Positions 33,577-42,065 of a stretch of 43,009 nucleotides of DNA are shown here, piece after piece; the stretch's first letter is position 1; every line of letters starts with the position of its first letter. Position numbers and translations under genes: made by a program. The DNA is from Desulfocapsaceae bacterium (lineage in GTDB: Bacteria; Desulfobacterota; Desulfobulbia; Desulfobulbales; Desulfocapsaceae). The notes under the pieces were generated by a model. That model did not search any database and was not told the origin of the DNA. It saw nothing but the letters and a program-made list of their open reading frames with translations. The stretch covers positions 1 to 43,009 of the forward strand of contig JASJDT010000017.1 in the NCBI GenBank assembly GCA_030065655.1, in the 5' to 3' direction.

Positions 33577-34315
33577 GGTTCTCTCTCATCAATTTACGAA
33601 GTAGGCTGTCATGCAGCCTGGCCGTATCCGGGGCAGCGGCGTGACGCGGCACCTTACCCGGAAGATCGCTGATAATTTCGACATCGGCGGGTGTACCTGA
33701 AAATATTATGATTTCATTACCCATGCGCAGGGCTTCGAGTGGATCGTGAGTTACCAGGAGAACGGTTTTATCTCTGGTCATGGACACGGTCAGATCCTGG
33801 AGCTTTAACCTGGTGAGCGCATCAAGGGCGGAAAACGGTTCATCCATGAGCAAAAGGCTGCGTTCTTCCATTAAGGTGCGTAGCAGGGCACCGCGCTGGC
33901 GCATACCTCCGGAAAGCTGAGCTGGAAGGGCCAGTTCATATTTTGCCAATCCGGCTGAGCGCAGCAGGACCGATGCTTTCTCCTCGGTACTTCGGCTCAC
34001 CTCTCCCCGGAGACGAGCGCCAAGCATGACATTATCGTGCAAGGTCATCCAGGGCAGAAGGAGATCGTTTTGGCCCATCCAACTGACCTCCTGGTCTGGA
34101 GGTGAGAAGGTAATGGTACCGCTGTACTCGATATCGGGATTGCTGGCTATCAATTTGAGCAGAGTTGATTTGCCGCAGCCACTCGGTCCGAGAATGCAAG
34201 TGGTTTTGCCGGCGGCAATAGTAAGATTTAGGTTGTCAAACAGGGGATTCCCGGAATAATCAACACTCACGTCGGTTAAGCGGACGCTGGCTGGTGGTAG
34301 TATGGAGACTGCCAT
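33563..34315 (-). CDS. thiZ: Thiamine-precursor ABC importer, ATPase
   Basis: 250 aa single ABC cassette: Walker A GPSGCGKST near 43-51, Q-loop VSWMGQNDLLLPW, signature LSGGMRQRGALLRTL, Walker B SLLLMDEPFSALD, and switch His in LLVTHDPLEAL. SsuB/TauB-like. It starts 77 bases after thiE with no strong ribosome-binding site, so its start could be a few codons off. Energises thiX. Confidence 0.92.
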   Translation of the reverse strand: MAVSILPPASVRLTDVSVDYSGNPLFDNLNLTIAAGKTTCILGPSGCGKSTLLKLIASNPDIEYSGTITFSPPDQEVSWMGQNDLLLPWMTLHDNVMLGARLRGEVSRSTEEKASVLLRSAGLAKYELALPAQLSGGMRQRGALLRTLMEERSLLLMDEPFSALDALTRLKLQDLTVSMTRDKTVLLVTHDPLEALRMGNEIIIFSGTPADVEIISDLPGKVPRHAAAPDTARLHDSLLRKLMRENHESR

Positions 34316-34392
34316 TAGGTGAAGACCTTTTTCTCCGTAACTGGAAAGAGGGAGGAGTTTGTCGAGTTCATAATAAACGTTTGATGTGCAAG

Positions 34393-35052
34393 CTACTTTA
34401 AGGCTTTACCTGGGCAACCGGAGGTGCGGGCATCTGAAATTCGGGCCAGCAGTTCTGCTGCGGATTTCTCTGGCGATGGCGCTGATACGATGGCAGAGAC
34501 TACGGCAATACCATCAGCACCTGCACCAATTACTTCAGCACAGTTTTCTTGGTTGATGCCGCCAATTCCCACCAAAGGAAGCGAGACACGCCGACGAATT
34601 ATAGCTATACCATCTAGGCCCAGCGGCATGGCAGTATCACTCTTGGTAGCCGTGGCATATACCGGGCTGATACCTATGTAATCGGCGCCTTCCTCTGCCG
34701 CCTCCAAAGCATCGTCGAGACATTCTGCCGAGATACCGATGATTGCCGATTTGCCCAGCAGGCGTCGGGCATCGCGGATGTGCATATCGCTCTGGCCAAG
34801 ATGAACACCTTCTGCTCCCATGGCAAGGGCTACATCCACTCTGTCGTTGATGATGAGTGGTATTCCAGCAGCAGAAAGCAGCTCCTTCAGTGCTTTTGCT
34901 TCAGCGACGAACTCCCGGGTTGACATCTCCTTTTCTCGGAGCTGCACACAACTCACTCCTCCCCGAATAGCGGCTGCCACGATTTCTGCCGTGGGTCGTC
35001 CAAGGGAAAGCCGGCGGTCAGTCACCAGATAAAGAGAATAATCGATATTCAT
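34393..35052 (-). CDS. thiE: Thiamine-phosphate synthase
   Basis: 220 aa from the ATG at 35052, four bases after thiM stops; the upstream extension overlaps thiM and is rejected. TIM barrel with SLYLVTDRRL, VSCVQLREKEMSTREF (diphosphate site), IINDRVDVALAMGAEGVHLG with QSD, GISAEC, YIGISPVYATATKSD and LPLVGIGGI. Joins HMP-PP and thiazole phosphate to thiamine phosphate in the cytosol. Together with thiM and thiXYZ it makes a salvage set; no thiD or thiC in the window. Confidence 0.95.
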   Translation of the reverse strand: MNIDYSLYLVTDRRLSLGRPTAEIVAAAIRGGVSCVQLREKEMSTREFVAEAKALKELLSAAGIPLIINDRVDVALAMGAEGVHLGQSDMHIRDARRLLGKSAIIGISAECLDDALEAAEEGADYIGISPVYATATKSDTAMPLGLDGIAIIRRRVSLPLVGIGGINQENCAEVIGAGADGIAVVSAIVSAPSPEKSAAELLARISDARTSGCPGKALK

Positions 35053-35056
35053 GGTC

Positions 35057-35863
35057 TCAAACTTTTTCGATCCTCGCCCCATTGAGTAGATCTTCAGGGG
35101 AAATGCTATAGAGGGCATCAAGCAGGGCAACCATAAAGCTTCCCGGTCCTGAAGCCGATTCGGCAGCCTTTTCACCGGCGAGTCCAAAAAAAGCAAGAGC
35201 TGCAGCCGTCGCTGTCAGTGGATCGGTGTTGACGGCGGTAAAAGCGCCAATCGTTGCGGTCGCTGCGCAGCCGGTTCCGGTCACACTGGGCAGGAGTTCA
35301 TGGCCGTTGGTTATTCTGAGGATTGTATTACCATCGGTCACCAGATCCACGGGGCCTGTGATTGCCAGGGTAGTGTCGAGCTCTCGTGCCAGAATGACTG
35401 CTGCCTTTTCTGCTTCATCCACAGAGTGCAGGGCATCCACTCCCTTGGTAAGCGAATTCGCATCACTCAAAGAGAGGATTTCCGAAGCATTGCCGCGAAT
35501 GACACTTACTCCTGTTTCATCGATGATTCGCTTGGCAGAGCGGGTGCGCAGCGGGGTTGCACCGGACCCAACGGGGTCTAATATAATGGGAATGTTACGT
35601 TTGGTAGCAGCCTGGCCTGCCGTAATCATCGAGGAAACCCATTCGTCCGTGAGTGTGCCGATATTGAGAACCAGCGCTCCCGCAAAAGAGGTCATGTCTG
35701 CCACTTCGTTTTCCGCATGGGCCATAACCGGCGATGCTCCCATGGCCAGCAAGGTATTAGCGGTAAAGTTCATCACCACGAAGTTGGTGATATTGTGAAT
35801 AAGTGGTTTGGTGGTGCGGACGACCTCAAGATTGGCGGCCGCCTGGTGAGCAAGATTGGACAT
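35057..35863 (-). CDS. thiM: Hydroxyethylthiazole kinase
   Basis: 268 aa ribokinase-like enzyme that phosphorylates 4-methyl-5-(2-hydroxyethyl)thiazole. Motifs: PLIHNITNFVVMNFTANTLL with GASPVM (substrate), ILDPVGSGATPLRT, VIRGNASEI (ATP), and VTGTGCAATATIGAF with the catalytic Cys. ATG follows aatgaggtgatac, which can be sequestered by a complementary segment 30 bases upstream: the output of the TPP riboswitch. First gene of the thi operon. Confidence 0.95.
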   Translation of the reverse strand: MSNLAHQAAANLEVVRTTKPLIHNITNFVVMNFTANTLLAMGASPVMAHAENEVADMTSFAGALVLNIGTLTDEWVSSMITAGQAATKRNIPIILDPVGSGATPLRTRSAKRIIDETGVSVIRGNASEILSLSDANSLTKGVDALHSVDEAEKAAVILARELDTTLAITGPVDLVTDGNTILRITNGHELLPSVTGTGCAATATIGAFTAVNTDPLTATAAALAFFGLAGEKAAESASGPGSFMVALLDALYSISPEDLLNGARIEKV

Positions 35864-35918
35864 GTATCACCTCATTAATTGTTGACGTAAGAACGTAATT
35901 TCTGGGATGAGATGATAC
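35864..35918 (-). promoter_or_regulatory. Expression platform of the TPP riboswitch (SD / anti-SD)
   Basis: Reverse strand: GTATCATCTCAT (35907-35918) can pair with the thiM ribosome-binding segment ATGAGGTGATAC (35864-35875), 12 pairs including one G-U. The same GTATCATCTCA is also the exact complement of TGAGATGATAC in the aptamer (35995-36005). The two pairings exclude each other. With TPP bound the aptamer segment is occupied and the SD is hidden; without TPP the aptamer segment takes the anti-SD and translation proceeds. Confidence 0.78.
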
Positions 35919-35950
35919 AAAAAGTGTTGGTTGCTATGGAAAACGTGTCT

Positions 35951-36030
35951 TTTGCTATTCCCTACGCTGGCACAAACCAGATCAGGTTCAATGGGTATCA
36001 TCTCAGGCTGAAGAGCCACCCCCGGCAAAA
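35951..36030 (-). ncRNA. TPP riboswitch (THI element) controlling thiM operon
   Basis: The conserved core is read on the reverse strand: GCCGGGGGTGG, then CTGAGATGATACCC, TTGAACCTGATCTGG and GCCAGCGTAGGGAA, all in the right order. The closing P1 helix is TTTTGC (5') with GCAAAA (3'). It binds thiamine diphosphate and turns down the thiamine salvage and uptake genes. It lies about 90 bases upstream of the thiM start; no terminator hairpin with T-run follows, so control is probably of translation. Confidence 0.95.
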
Positions 36031-36041
36031 ACCGAAGCGTA

Positions 36042-36070
36042 AGCTTAGAGTGCTCACCACAAAAAGTCAA
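36042..36070 (-). promoter_or_regulatory. Possible promoter of the thi operon
   Basis: Reverse strand: TTGACT (36065-36070), 17-base spacer, TAAGCT (36042-36047). The -10 match is poor, but a start near 36035 would fall just before the aptamer, as expected. Confidence 0.4.
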
Positions 36071-36584
36071 TCAGATTTGCGGTAAATGATCTTCAGATTT
36101 GTCAAAAACTGTCTCAGGTATTGCATTTTGTTATAAAATTTCCTACAATTTCGAAAATCGTTGGTGATTTTCGGTATGAACTTGTTATCTCATTCAAGAT
36201 TTGGCTTTGGGAGAAGAATTCATCATACACTCATTTGCGCAAGGTGGCCATCACTCCGTCTTGCCGCTTGTTTGGTAAAAAAATGCTTCGCAGGGCCTCA
36301 AGGCTAATTTTTATGCGGAGTTCCCTAAATTCTTTTGCTATAGTGCCGATACCTTTAGTACCTGGAAATTCATGGCACGTTTTTCGAAAAAGAATTTCTG
36401 AGCTTGATATCCCGCTTGCCGGGATCAGAGAGAAAGAAGCGATTTTACCAGCACGGTGAAATTTTCTTTCTACACCGTTTTCAGGTTGCTTTCTTTTTCT
36501 GAGGAGCACCACGTAGCATCCAAAAGTTGTGTTATGTCAAGCTGTTCGTATATAACGTCAAAGGTTTACCTGTATATTTCGCAC
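36071..36584. other. Gene-free region between thi operon and serine hydrolase gene
   Basis: About 510 bases. It has a perfect 8-bp inverted repeat CGAAAATC / GATTTTCG (36152-36159, 36166-36173; 6-base loop) and a short ATCCCGC/CGGGAT repeat near 36408-36425. Two overlapping frames on opposite strands (about 36121-36512) have no ribosome-binding site and no recognisable product. Confidence 0.4.
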
Positions 36585-38177
36585 ATGAAAAATATGTTTC
36601 GATTTGCTGTCCTGTTGTCTCTGGTGTTTTTGTTTCCATTTTTGAGCAATGCTAAACAATCTCAGTATGATATTGCCTATATCTGGGATTCTAAGCTTGA
36701 AAGTATTCTTGATTATCAGCAAGACCTGGAAGAACTCTTGGGACCAGAGGCGAGTCGAAAACTCCATATTGTCAAAAGGTCTAACGGTGATTTTGGGGTA
36801 ATCTATGACCACAATGGCACAGCGCTTACCGTTGCCCGTCTGATGGTCGAACAGAGCGTACTCCTGCGTGAAGCCGGCATGACAGAGTGTTTAGCCGTAA
36901 GTGACAGTGGGTATCATCAACTCTACAATGTCAGTTACGCACTTGGCCCGAATCTTGAGGACATGAAAAAGCTTTATGCCAGTGTCTATAAATATCTGGG
37001 TAGTGAGGTAGGGAAGAATCTCTATATCGAAAAGACGGATCTGGATAATTACACCCTCATCTATCGTCGGCGCGATGATAGGGTCTCCACTTATAAGGTA
37101 GCCAAAAAGCATGCTAAGTTGTTGAGAAGAAAGAGAATCCGTACCTCGATAACCCCAGAGATGAATAACCCCGTTATCTTCGGGGAATCAAGTCATCTTG
37201 ATGTTTCAATAGCCGCGAGCTCAAAGGATAGTGCTACAGAAAAACCGGATTCCGTCAAAAAAGCAGCAATTCCTGTTAAAACAGCATCGCTTCCTGTTAA
37301 AGCGGCAGCGTCTCCAGTGATCATCCGTACCACGGCAAAAGAACCGGTTACCAAGAAGCAGCCAACGGTTAAAACCGTAGGCTTTACAAGAGATGTATAT
37401 AAAGCACCACTTGAGGGAGAAATAGAATCTTTCATCAAGCAGCTGCGAAATAAAGGGAAATTATCACGTGACGAACAAACGGGCTGGGTTGTGTATGACT
37501 TGACCTCCGGTAAATCTATAGTTGATATTAATGCCGACCATGTTTTCCAGGCGGCAAGCATGATCAAGCCTTTCGTTGCTTTGGCTTTCTTTCACAAGGT
37601 CAAGGAAGGGAAGCTGATTTATGGCCCGAAGAGTCGGCGCAATATGGAGAAGATGATCCAGCGTAGCAATAATAAAGCCACGAACTGGGTAATGCGAATG
37701 GCGGGTGGACCACAACAGTGTCAACGAATTCTTCAGAAACACTACGGTGATATTTTTCAGAAAACATATATAAGTGAATATATACCTGCGGGCGGAAAAA
37801 CCTATAAAAACAGTGCAGTCCCCTCTGATTATATTCGTTTTCTCCAGGCGCTTTGGAATAACCAGCTGCCCTATGGAAAAGAGATCAGGCGGCTAATGTC
37901 TCTGCCGGGTCGCGACCGTCTCTATGATGGCACGCCTATACCTCAAGGAACGCTCGTTTATAACAAAACGGGATCTACGGCCCACTTGTGCGGTGATATG
38001 GGAATTATCGTACCTAAAGATAAAAACGGCAAACGCTACCCCTATGCAGTTGCTGGTGTCATCCAGCGCACCTCACGTGCCAAGAATTACTCGAAATGGA
38101 TGCTCACTCGGGGCAATGTGATAAGACAGGTATCAACCATCGTTTATGAAGAGATGAAAAAGCAGTACAAGCTGTAA
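36585..38177 (+). CDS. Exported serine hydrolase (beta-lactamase/PBP-like) with two N-terminal repeats
   Basis: 530 aa from the ATG at 36585; the upstream 43 codons lack a site and the protein then starts with a good signal peptide (MFRFAVLLSLVFLFPFLSNA, cut about residue 23). Two diverged repeats of about 74 residues follow (28-101 and 115-188; each has a LLG/YLG, then KLHIVK/NLYIEK, IY and a helical end). Then a Lys/Pro/Ala linker with repeated xPVK (about 225-270). The catalytic domain (about 290-530) has all three motifs: S325-x-x-K328 (ASMIKPF), S361-N-N363, K461-T-G463. Class A beta-lactamase-like; it may be a D,D-peptidase/endopeptidase or a true lactamase. Periplasmic. Confidence 0.85.
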   Translation: MKNMFRFAVLLSLVFLFPFLSNAKQSQYDIAYIWDSKLESILDYQQDLEELLGPEASRKLHIVKRSNGDFGVIYDHNGTALTVARLMVEQSVLLREAGMTECLAVSDSGYHQLYNVSYALGPNLEDMKKLYASVYKYLGSEVGKNLYIEKTDLDNYTLIYRRRDDRVSTYKVAKKHAKLLRRKRIRTSITPEMNNPVIFGESSHLDVSIAASSKDSATEKPDSVKKAAIPVKTASLPVKAAASPVIIRTTAKEPVTKKQPTVKTVGFTRDVYKAPLEGEIESFIKQLRNKGKLSRDEQTGWVVYDLTSGKSIVDINADHVFQAASMIKPFVALAFFHKVKEGKLIYGPKSRRNMEKMIQRSNNKATNWVMRMAGGPQQCQRILQKHYGDIFQKTYISEYIPAGGKTYKNSAVPSDYIRFLQALWNNQLPYGKEIRRLMSLPGRDRLYDGTPIPQGTLVYNKTGSTAHLCGDMGIIVPKDKNGKRYPYAVAGVIQRTSRAKNYSKWMLTRGNVIRQVSTIVYEEMKKQYKL

Positions 38178-38292
38178 GGATTGAATCTTAATAGATAATT
38201 TTGATAACTCCAGTATTCCTGATTGCCGCCAGCACTCCACAAGCCCGACATTTCTAGAAATATCCGATCTCATTGATTTGTCCACGAAGTCA

Positions 38293-38317
38293 TGGTCCGG
38301 GAATATATCCCGGACCA
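38293..38317. terminator. Perfect hairpin between convergent genes
   Basis: TGGTCCGGGA (38293-38302), loop ATATA, TCCCGGACCA (38308-38317). It lies between the ends of the forward serine hydrolase gene and the reverse 92-aa gene. No immediate T-run on either strand; may block RNA decay or act as a weak bidirectional terminator. Confidence 0.6.
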
Positions 38318-38326
38318 AATCGTCTC

Positions 38327-38605
38327 TTAATTGTCTTTTTCAAGAGCGTGTTCGTGGATGTATTTGTCGAAGTTGGTCCTTAACTGGCTTATTTGCAGAG
38401 CCAGTGACATACACCTGTCTTCAGTAAGACAGCTGTCAGCTTCGTTATCCTCGACAAAGGTTTTCAGATGATGACGATCCCGGTGAAAGTCCACAGCCCA
38501 GGCGTTGGCCTCTTCATCGAATTCCACATCGAAATCAATTCCGCAGACACCTATATTGGGGTGAACTTTTGCGATTTTTTGGCAAAGCTCTTCTTTGGTA
38601 ACCAT
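38327..38605 (-). CDS. Small acidic protein of unknown function (92 aa)
   Basis: ATG after cgaaaggtggaaat, a good ribosome-binding site. Sequence features: VTKEELCQKIAKVHPNIGVC helix, an alternating acidic strand pair (GIDFDVEFDEEANAWAVDFH), a HRDRHHLKTF basic/His patch, and a C-terminal amphipathic helix. It has three Cys but no spaced metal motif. Soluble and cytosolic. I do not recognise the family; function unknown. It is a single gene converging on the serine hydrolase. Confidence 0.7.
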   Translation of the reverse strand: MVTKEELCQKIAKVHPNIGVCGIDFDVEFDEEANAWAVDFHRDRHHLKTFVEDNEADSCLTEDRCMSLALQISQLRTNFDKYIHEHALEKDN

Positions 38606-38762
38606 ATTTCCACCTTTCGTATATTGTATATTTGGCTATTTTAAATCAATAATAGGAGTCATTTCCTCCTTGGGACATAATATGCATTGATCGGAGTGAA
38701 CTCAAGTTGGTGAGTCTTGTTAGGGGAGAAGATAAGATTAGGTGCCGCCAACGAAAGACTAA

Positions 38763-39221
38763 TCAGAACAGTTCGATAAGCTGCCAGAGAAGTTGAAGAC
38801 TGATCAGTGCGTAAATACCGGCGATAACGTCATCGAGCATGATACCCAGGCCACCGTGTATGCGGGTATCAAACCAGGAAACGGGGAAAGGTTTGGTGAT
38901 GTCGAACAAACGAAAGAGTGCGAATCCGAGAAGCCAGGCTATAGGATGGGCAGGGGCCATGGTCAGAGTTATCAACATACCGACGATTTCATCGATAACA
39001 ATTACCCCGGCATCGGGGCGATCAAGTATCTTCTCAGCCGATCCGGCAACAAAAAATCCGATAACAAACAGTGCTACAATGGTTGCAATATAGGCAGTCA
39101 GAGGTAAATTTCTCATAAAAAGCCAGGGAACAAAGGCGGCAAGTGAGCCCCAGGTGCCAGGTGCTTTGCGAATATTGCCAACATAGCATCCGGTGGCTAG
39201 AACCATGATTAAACGGTTCAT
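38763..39221 (-). CDS. pgpA: Phosphatidylglycerophosphatase A
   Basis: 152 aa membrane protein with about four spans. PgpA motifs: GNIRKAPGTWGSLAAF near residues 15-30, VIVIDEIVGMLITL near 73-86, FRLFDITKPFPVSWFD near 103-118, and GGLGIMLDDVIAGIYA near 123-138. Removes the phosphate of phosphatidylglycerol phosphate in phospholipid synthesis at the inner membrane. ATG overlaps the larC stop as ATGA. Last gene of def-fmt-larC-pgpA. Confidence 0.95.
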   Translation of the reverse strand: MNRLIMVLATGCYVGNIRKAPGTWGSLAAFVPWLFMRNLPLTAYIATIVALFVIGFFVAGSAEKILDRPDAGVIVIDEIVGMLITLTMAPAHPIAWLLGFALFRLFDITKPFPVSWFDTRIHGGLGIMLDDVIAGIYALISLQLLWQLIELF

Positions 39222-40399
39222 CTGAGATTGCTCCTGTTTCGCACGGCCTCATACACCGCCCGGAGAGAGATATTATTAGCCAGGGCCACTCTGCGGCACT
39301 CTTCGTACTCTGGATAGATCTGCGAACCTCCTGGGGTACTAACCTGTTTGGCTTTAAGTTTCCCCCACGGCGTCTCCACCTCGATAATTTCGCGAGGTAG
39401 TGTCTGGCGGTGCTCACGTCGGTACCGCAAGCCTATTGCCGATGTTTCGGAAAAGATGGTCTCTCTTAGAACCATCGCCAGATGGAGAGGAGCGATCACC
39501 TGAAGCCCAAAGCCGGGTCTGCCTTTTTTTACCTGCAAAGGGGTGAGGCTGACATCAAGTGCTCCTTGGCCAATGAGCGTTTCCAGCAAATAGGGAAAGC
39601 CTTCGGTGTTGTAATCATCGATATTAGTTTCGATGACCTCCACTTCCTGATACTCGGCAACCTCGACCGATGTGCCGACAATGAGCCGGAAAAGGTTGGG
39701 CTGATTATCAGGCAATACGTGACTGCCGGCTCCATAACCAGTGGAGGAAATGATCATGGCAGGCATCCTGCTAAACTCATCGCTCAGCACCTTGAGAAGA
39801 GCGGCTCCGGTGGGAGTGACCAGTTCCTGACCGCAATCGACACCGTAACAGGGAACACCGCGAAGTATTTCACAGACTGCCGGAGCGGGTAGGGGCAGGG
39901 TGCCATGAGCGCATTTCACGAAGCCCCGGGGTTGGGGTACTGGTGCAGCAATCAGCTTTTCTATCCCGAGATGATGCAGGCCAACAATGGTACCGACAAT
40001 ATCAATGATGGTATCGACAGCACCAACCTCATGGAAGTGAATTTTTTCCGGCTCAGTGTTATGTACTTTGGCTTCTGCCCTGGCCAGTTCGGTAAAGACA
40101 GCCAAAGACCTCTCGATGATGATGCCATCAAGTGATGATTTGTTGAGTATGTTACCGATGCTTTCCAGGTTGCGAAAATTCTGCTGGCTGGATCCCGGCT
40201 CGATATGTGCTCGACAGGAACCTATGCCGCAAATGGTTGGGGTAGAAATGCTGAGCGAGAATTCGCCGATATCTATCTTGGCCAATTCCTGCCGTAGGAC
40301 CTCTTCCGGGAAACCGCAATGCAACAGGGCGCCCAGGAACATATCTCCACTTATCCCGGAAAAACAGTCAGCGTAGGCAATGCGTGGCGATGAACTCAT
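39218..40399 (-). CDS. larC: LarC, nickel-insertion protein for the nickel-pincer nucleotide cofactor
   Basis: 393 aa, DUF111/LarC family at full length. It starts AYADCFSGISGDMFLGALLH, then IHFHEVGAVDTIIDIVGT, the acidic/His metal region, ELVTPTGAALLKVL, and the C-terminal ETNIDDYNTEGFPYLLETLI with MLRE-like VLRETIFSETSAIGLRYRRE. LarC puts Ni into pyridinium-3,5-bisthiocarboxylic acid mononucleotide, the cofactor of lactate racemase and related epimerases. larA, larB and larE are not in the window. In other bacteria larC occurs in one or two frames; here it is one intact frame. It starts 5 bases after fmt. Confidence 0.93.
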   Translation of the reverse strand: MSSSPRIAYADCFSGISGDMFLGALLHCGFPEEVLRQELAKIDIGEFSLSISTPTICGIGSCRAHIEPGSSQQNFRNLESIGNILNKSSLDGIIIERSLAVFTELARAEAKVHNTEPEKIHFHEVGAVDTIIDIVGTIVGLHHLGIEKLIAAPVPQPRGFVKCAHGTLPLPAPAVCEILRGVPCYGVDCGQELVTPTGAALLKVLSDEFSRMPAMIISSTGYGAGSHVLPDNQPNLFRLIVGTSVEVAEYQEVEVIETNIDDYNTEGFPYLLETLIGQGALDVSLTPLQVKKGRPGFGLQVIAPLHLAMVLRETIFSETSAIGLRYRREHRQTLPREIIEVETPWGKLKAKQVSTPGGSQIYPEYEECRRVALANNISLRAVYEAVRNRSNLR

Positions 40400-40404
40400 G
40401 ATGT

Positions 40405-41355
40405 CTATGAGCTGGTGAAGCGGCTGCCGGCTGGCAGAGGATTGCCGCAGAGAAACGCCTCGGCGGTAAGACGCTTTTTACCCTCGGGCTGCAATTCCCT
40501 GATAAGTAGGGAGTTGCTGCCGGTGGCCACAAGAATGCCGTTGCTGTCGGCGAGCAGGACGGTGCCCGGAGGAGCACCACCATCCCTATTGACCACCTTG
40601 GGAGCAAAAAGCCGGTAGCGTGTGCCTTCAAGAAATGTATAGGCACTTGGCCAGGGATCAAGTCCTCTGATCAGACAATGCAGGTCCACGGCTGACTTGC
40701 TCCAATCGATCAAACCCATCTCTTTTTTCAAGGGTGGCGCTTTTGTTGCGCCATTATCACTTTGCTGACGGGGTGGCAAATCGTTTTTACGCAGCCTGGC
40801 CAGTGCTGTAATGAGTGTTTCCGCACCCAGGAGCGCCAGCTTTTCAAAAAGCGTCCCCGCCGTCTCATCATGGGTCATATCGATGGCTGCAGGCAGGAGG
40901 ATGTCTCCGGTATCCATGCCCTCGTTCATCTGCATGACGGTCACCCCGGTGGTCTGGTCTCCGGAAATGACTGCCCACTGAATTGGCGCTGCACCGCGAT
41001 GCCTGGGCAACAAGGATCCGTGTACATTGATGCAGCCATATGGCGGTAGATTAAGAATTTCCGGAGGCAGAATCTTACCATAGGCGACGACCACAATGAG
41101 ATCTGGCTTAAAGCTCCTAAGGACATCGTAAAATGCATCAGATTTAATCGTGGTGGGCTGGAGAATCATAATACCAGCTTCCTCGGCGACAACCTTGACC
41201 GGCGGCGGGCTGAGTTTTTTGCCTCGCCCCTTTCCTTTGTCCGGTTGCGTCACTACAGCGACTATATGATGCTCGCTATTTATAAGTTTCCGAAGAGATG
41301 GCACCGCAAAGTCAGGGGTGCCCATAAAGATTATCCGGTATCCATCTCTGCTCAT
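40405..41355 (-). CDS. fmt: Methionyl-tRNA formyltransferase
   Basis: 316 aa. Formyl-THF domain: IIFMGTPDFAVPSLRKLI, VTQPDKGKGRGKKL (the tRNA-binding basic loop), INVHGSLLPRHRGAAPIQWA, and GVTVMQMNEGMDTGD; catalytic Asn/His/Asp are all present. The C-terminal OB fold is DGGAPPGTVLLADSNGILVA to the end. Formylates initiator Met-tRNA. ATG overlaps def stop (ATGA). Confidence 0.96.
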   Translation of the reverse strand: MSRDGYRIIFMGTPDFAVPSLRKLINSEHHIVAVVTQPDKGKGRGKKLSPPPVKVVAEEAGIMILQPTTIKSDAFYDVLRSFKPDLIVVVAYGKILPPEILNLPPYGCINVHGSLLPRHRGAAPIQWAVISGDQTTGVTVMQMNEGMDTGDILLPAAIDMTHDETAGTLFEKLALLGAETLITALARLRKNDLPPRQQSDNGATKAPPLKKEMGLIDWSKSAVDLHCLIRGLDPWPSAYTFLEGTRYRLFAPKVVNRDGGAPPGTVLLADSNGILVATGSNSLLIRELQPEGKKRLTAEAFLCGNPLPAGSRFTSS

Positions 41356-41870
41356 GCAGGCACCTTTTTGGAGGCCATGACTTTTTTCATTTTTTTCTTG
41401 TAGAGACTGCGCTTAAGGGGCGTCAGGTGATCAATGAACAGTATGCCATTCAGGTGATCGATCTCGTGCTGGAGTACCACGGCAAATCGATCTTCGGCGG
41501 TGAGCTCCTGGGTGTTTCCGTCTCTGTCCTGATATTTCAAGGTGATCTTTTTAAAGCGTTTCACGTTGGCAGTGAGATCTGGAACACTGAGGCAACCCTC
41601 TTCGTCTATCTGGGTTCCTTCACTGGCAACAATTTCAGGATTGATGACTGCAAGATATTCCCTTTTTTCAGCATCTGATCTGGTATCGACGATGAGCAGC
41701 TGGATTGATTCACCAACTTGTGGTGCAGCCAGGCCGATGCCCGGTGCGTCATACATGGTGTCGGCCATATCCTCGATGAGTTGTTGCAAATCTTCGGTAA
41801 AACTCTCGACTTTATTGGCCTTTTTTCGAAGCACAGGCTCAGGATATTGATATATTTTACGTAAGCTCAT
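41352..41870 (-). CDS. def: Peptide deformylase
   Basis: 172 aa type 1 deformylase: GIGLAAPQVG near residues 45-54, EEGCLSVP near 90-97 with the metal Cys, QHEIDHLNG near 133-141 with the HExDH metal site. Removes the formyl group from nascent proteins, acting after Fmt-based initiation. The Lys-rich end (KKKMKKVMASKK) is typical. First gene of def-fmt-larC-pgpA; no strong ribosome-binding site before its ATG. Confidence 0.96.
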   Translation of the reverse strand: MSLRKIYQYPEPVLRKKANKVESFTEDLQQLIEDMADTMYDAPGIGLAAPQVGESIQLLIVDTRSDAEKREYLAVINPEIVASEGTQIDEEGCLSVPDLTANVKRFKKITLKYQDRDGNTQELTAEDRFAVVLQHEIDHLNGILFIDHLTPLKRSLYKKKMKKVMASKKVPA

Positions 41871-42065
41871 TTTATGTGTATGTATGTTGAAATTGTCTTA
41901 AAAATGAAATGGCGTCAAACTCTACCATAGAGTATACAATTGTGCTATCTTCATAAAAGTGCAAGTAAAACATGACACCACCCAGCGAACTAAAACCGAG
42001 TAGCTGGTAATGGCTATTGAGTAGATAATCACATCAATGAGTACAATACCTCAGGATAGAATAAT

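Noticed and set aside
36121-36512. Overlapping forward (112 aa) and reverse (93 aa) frames before the serine hydrolase
   Set aside because: Both lack ribosome-binding sites and overlap each other on opposite strands; neither product looks like a known protein.
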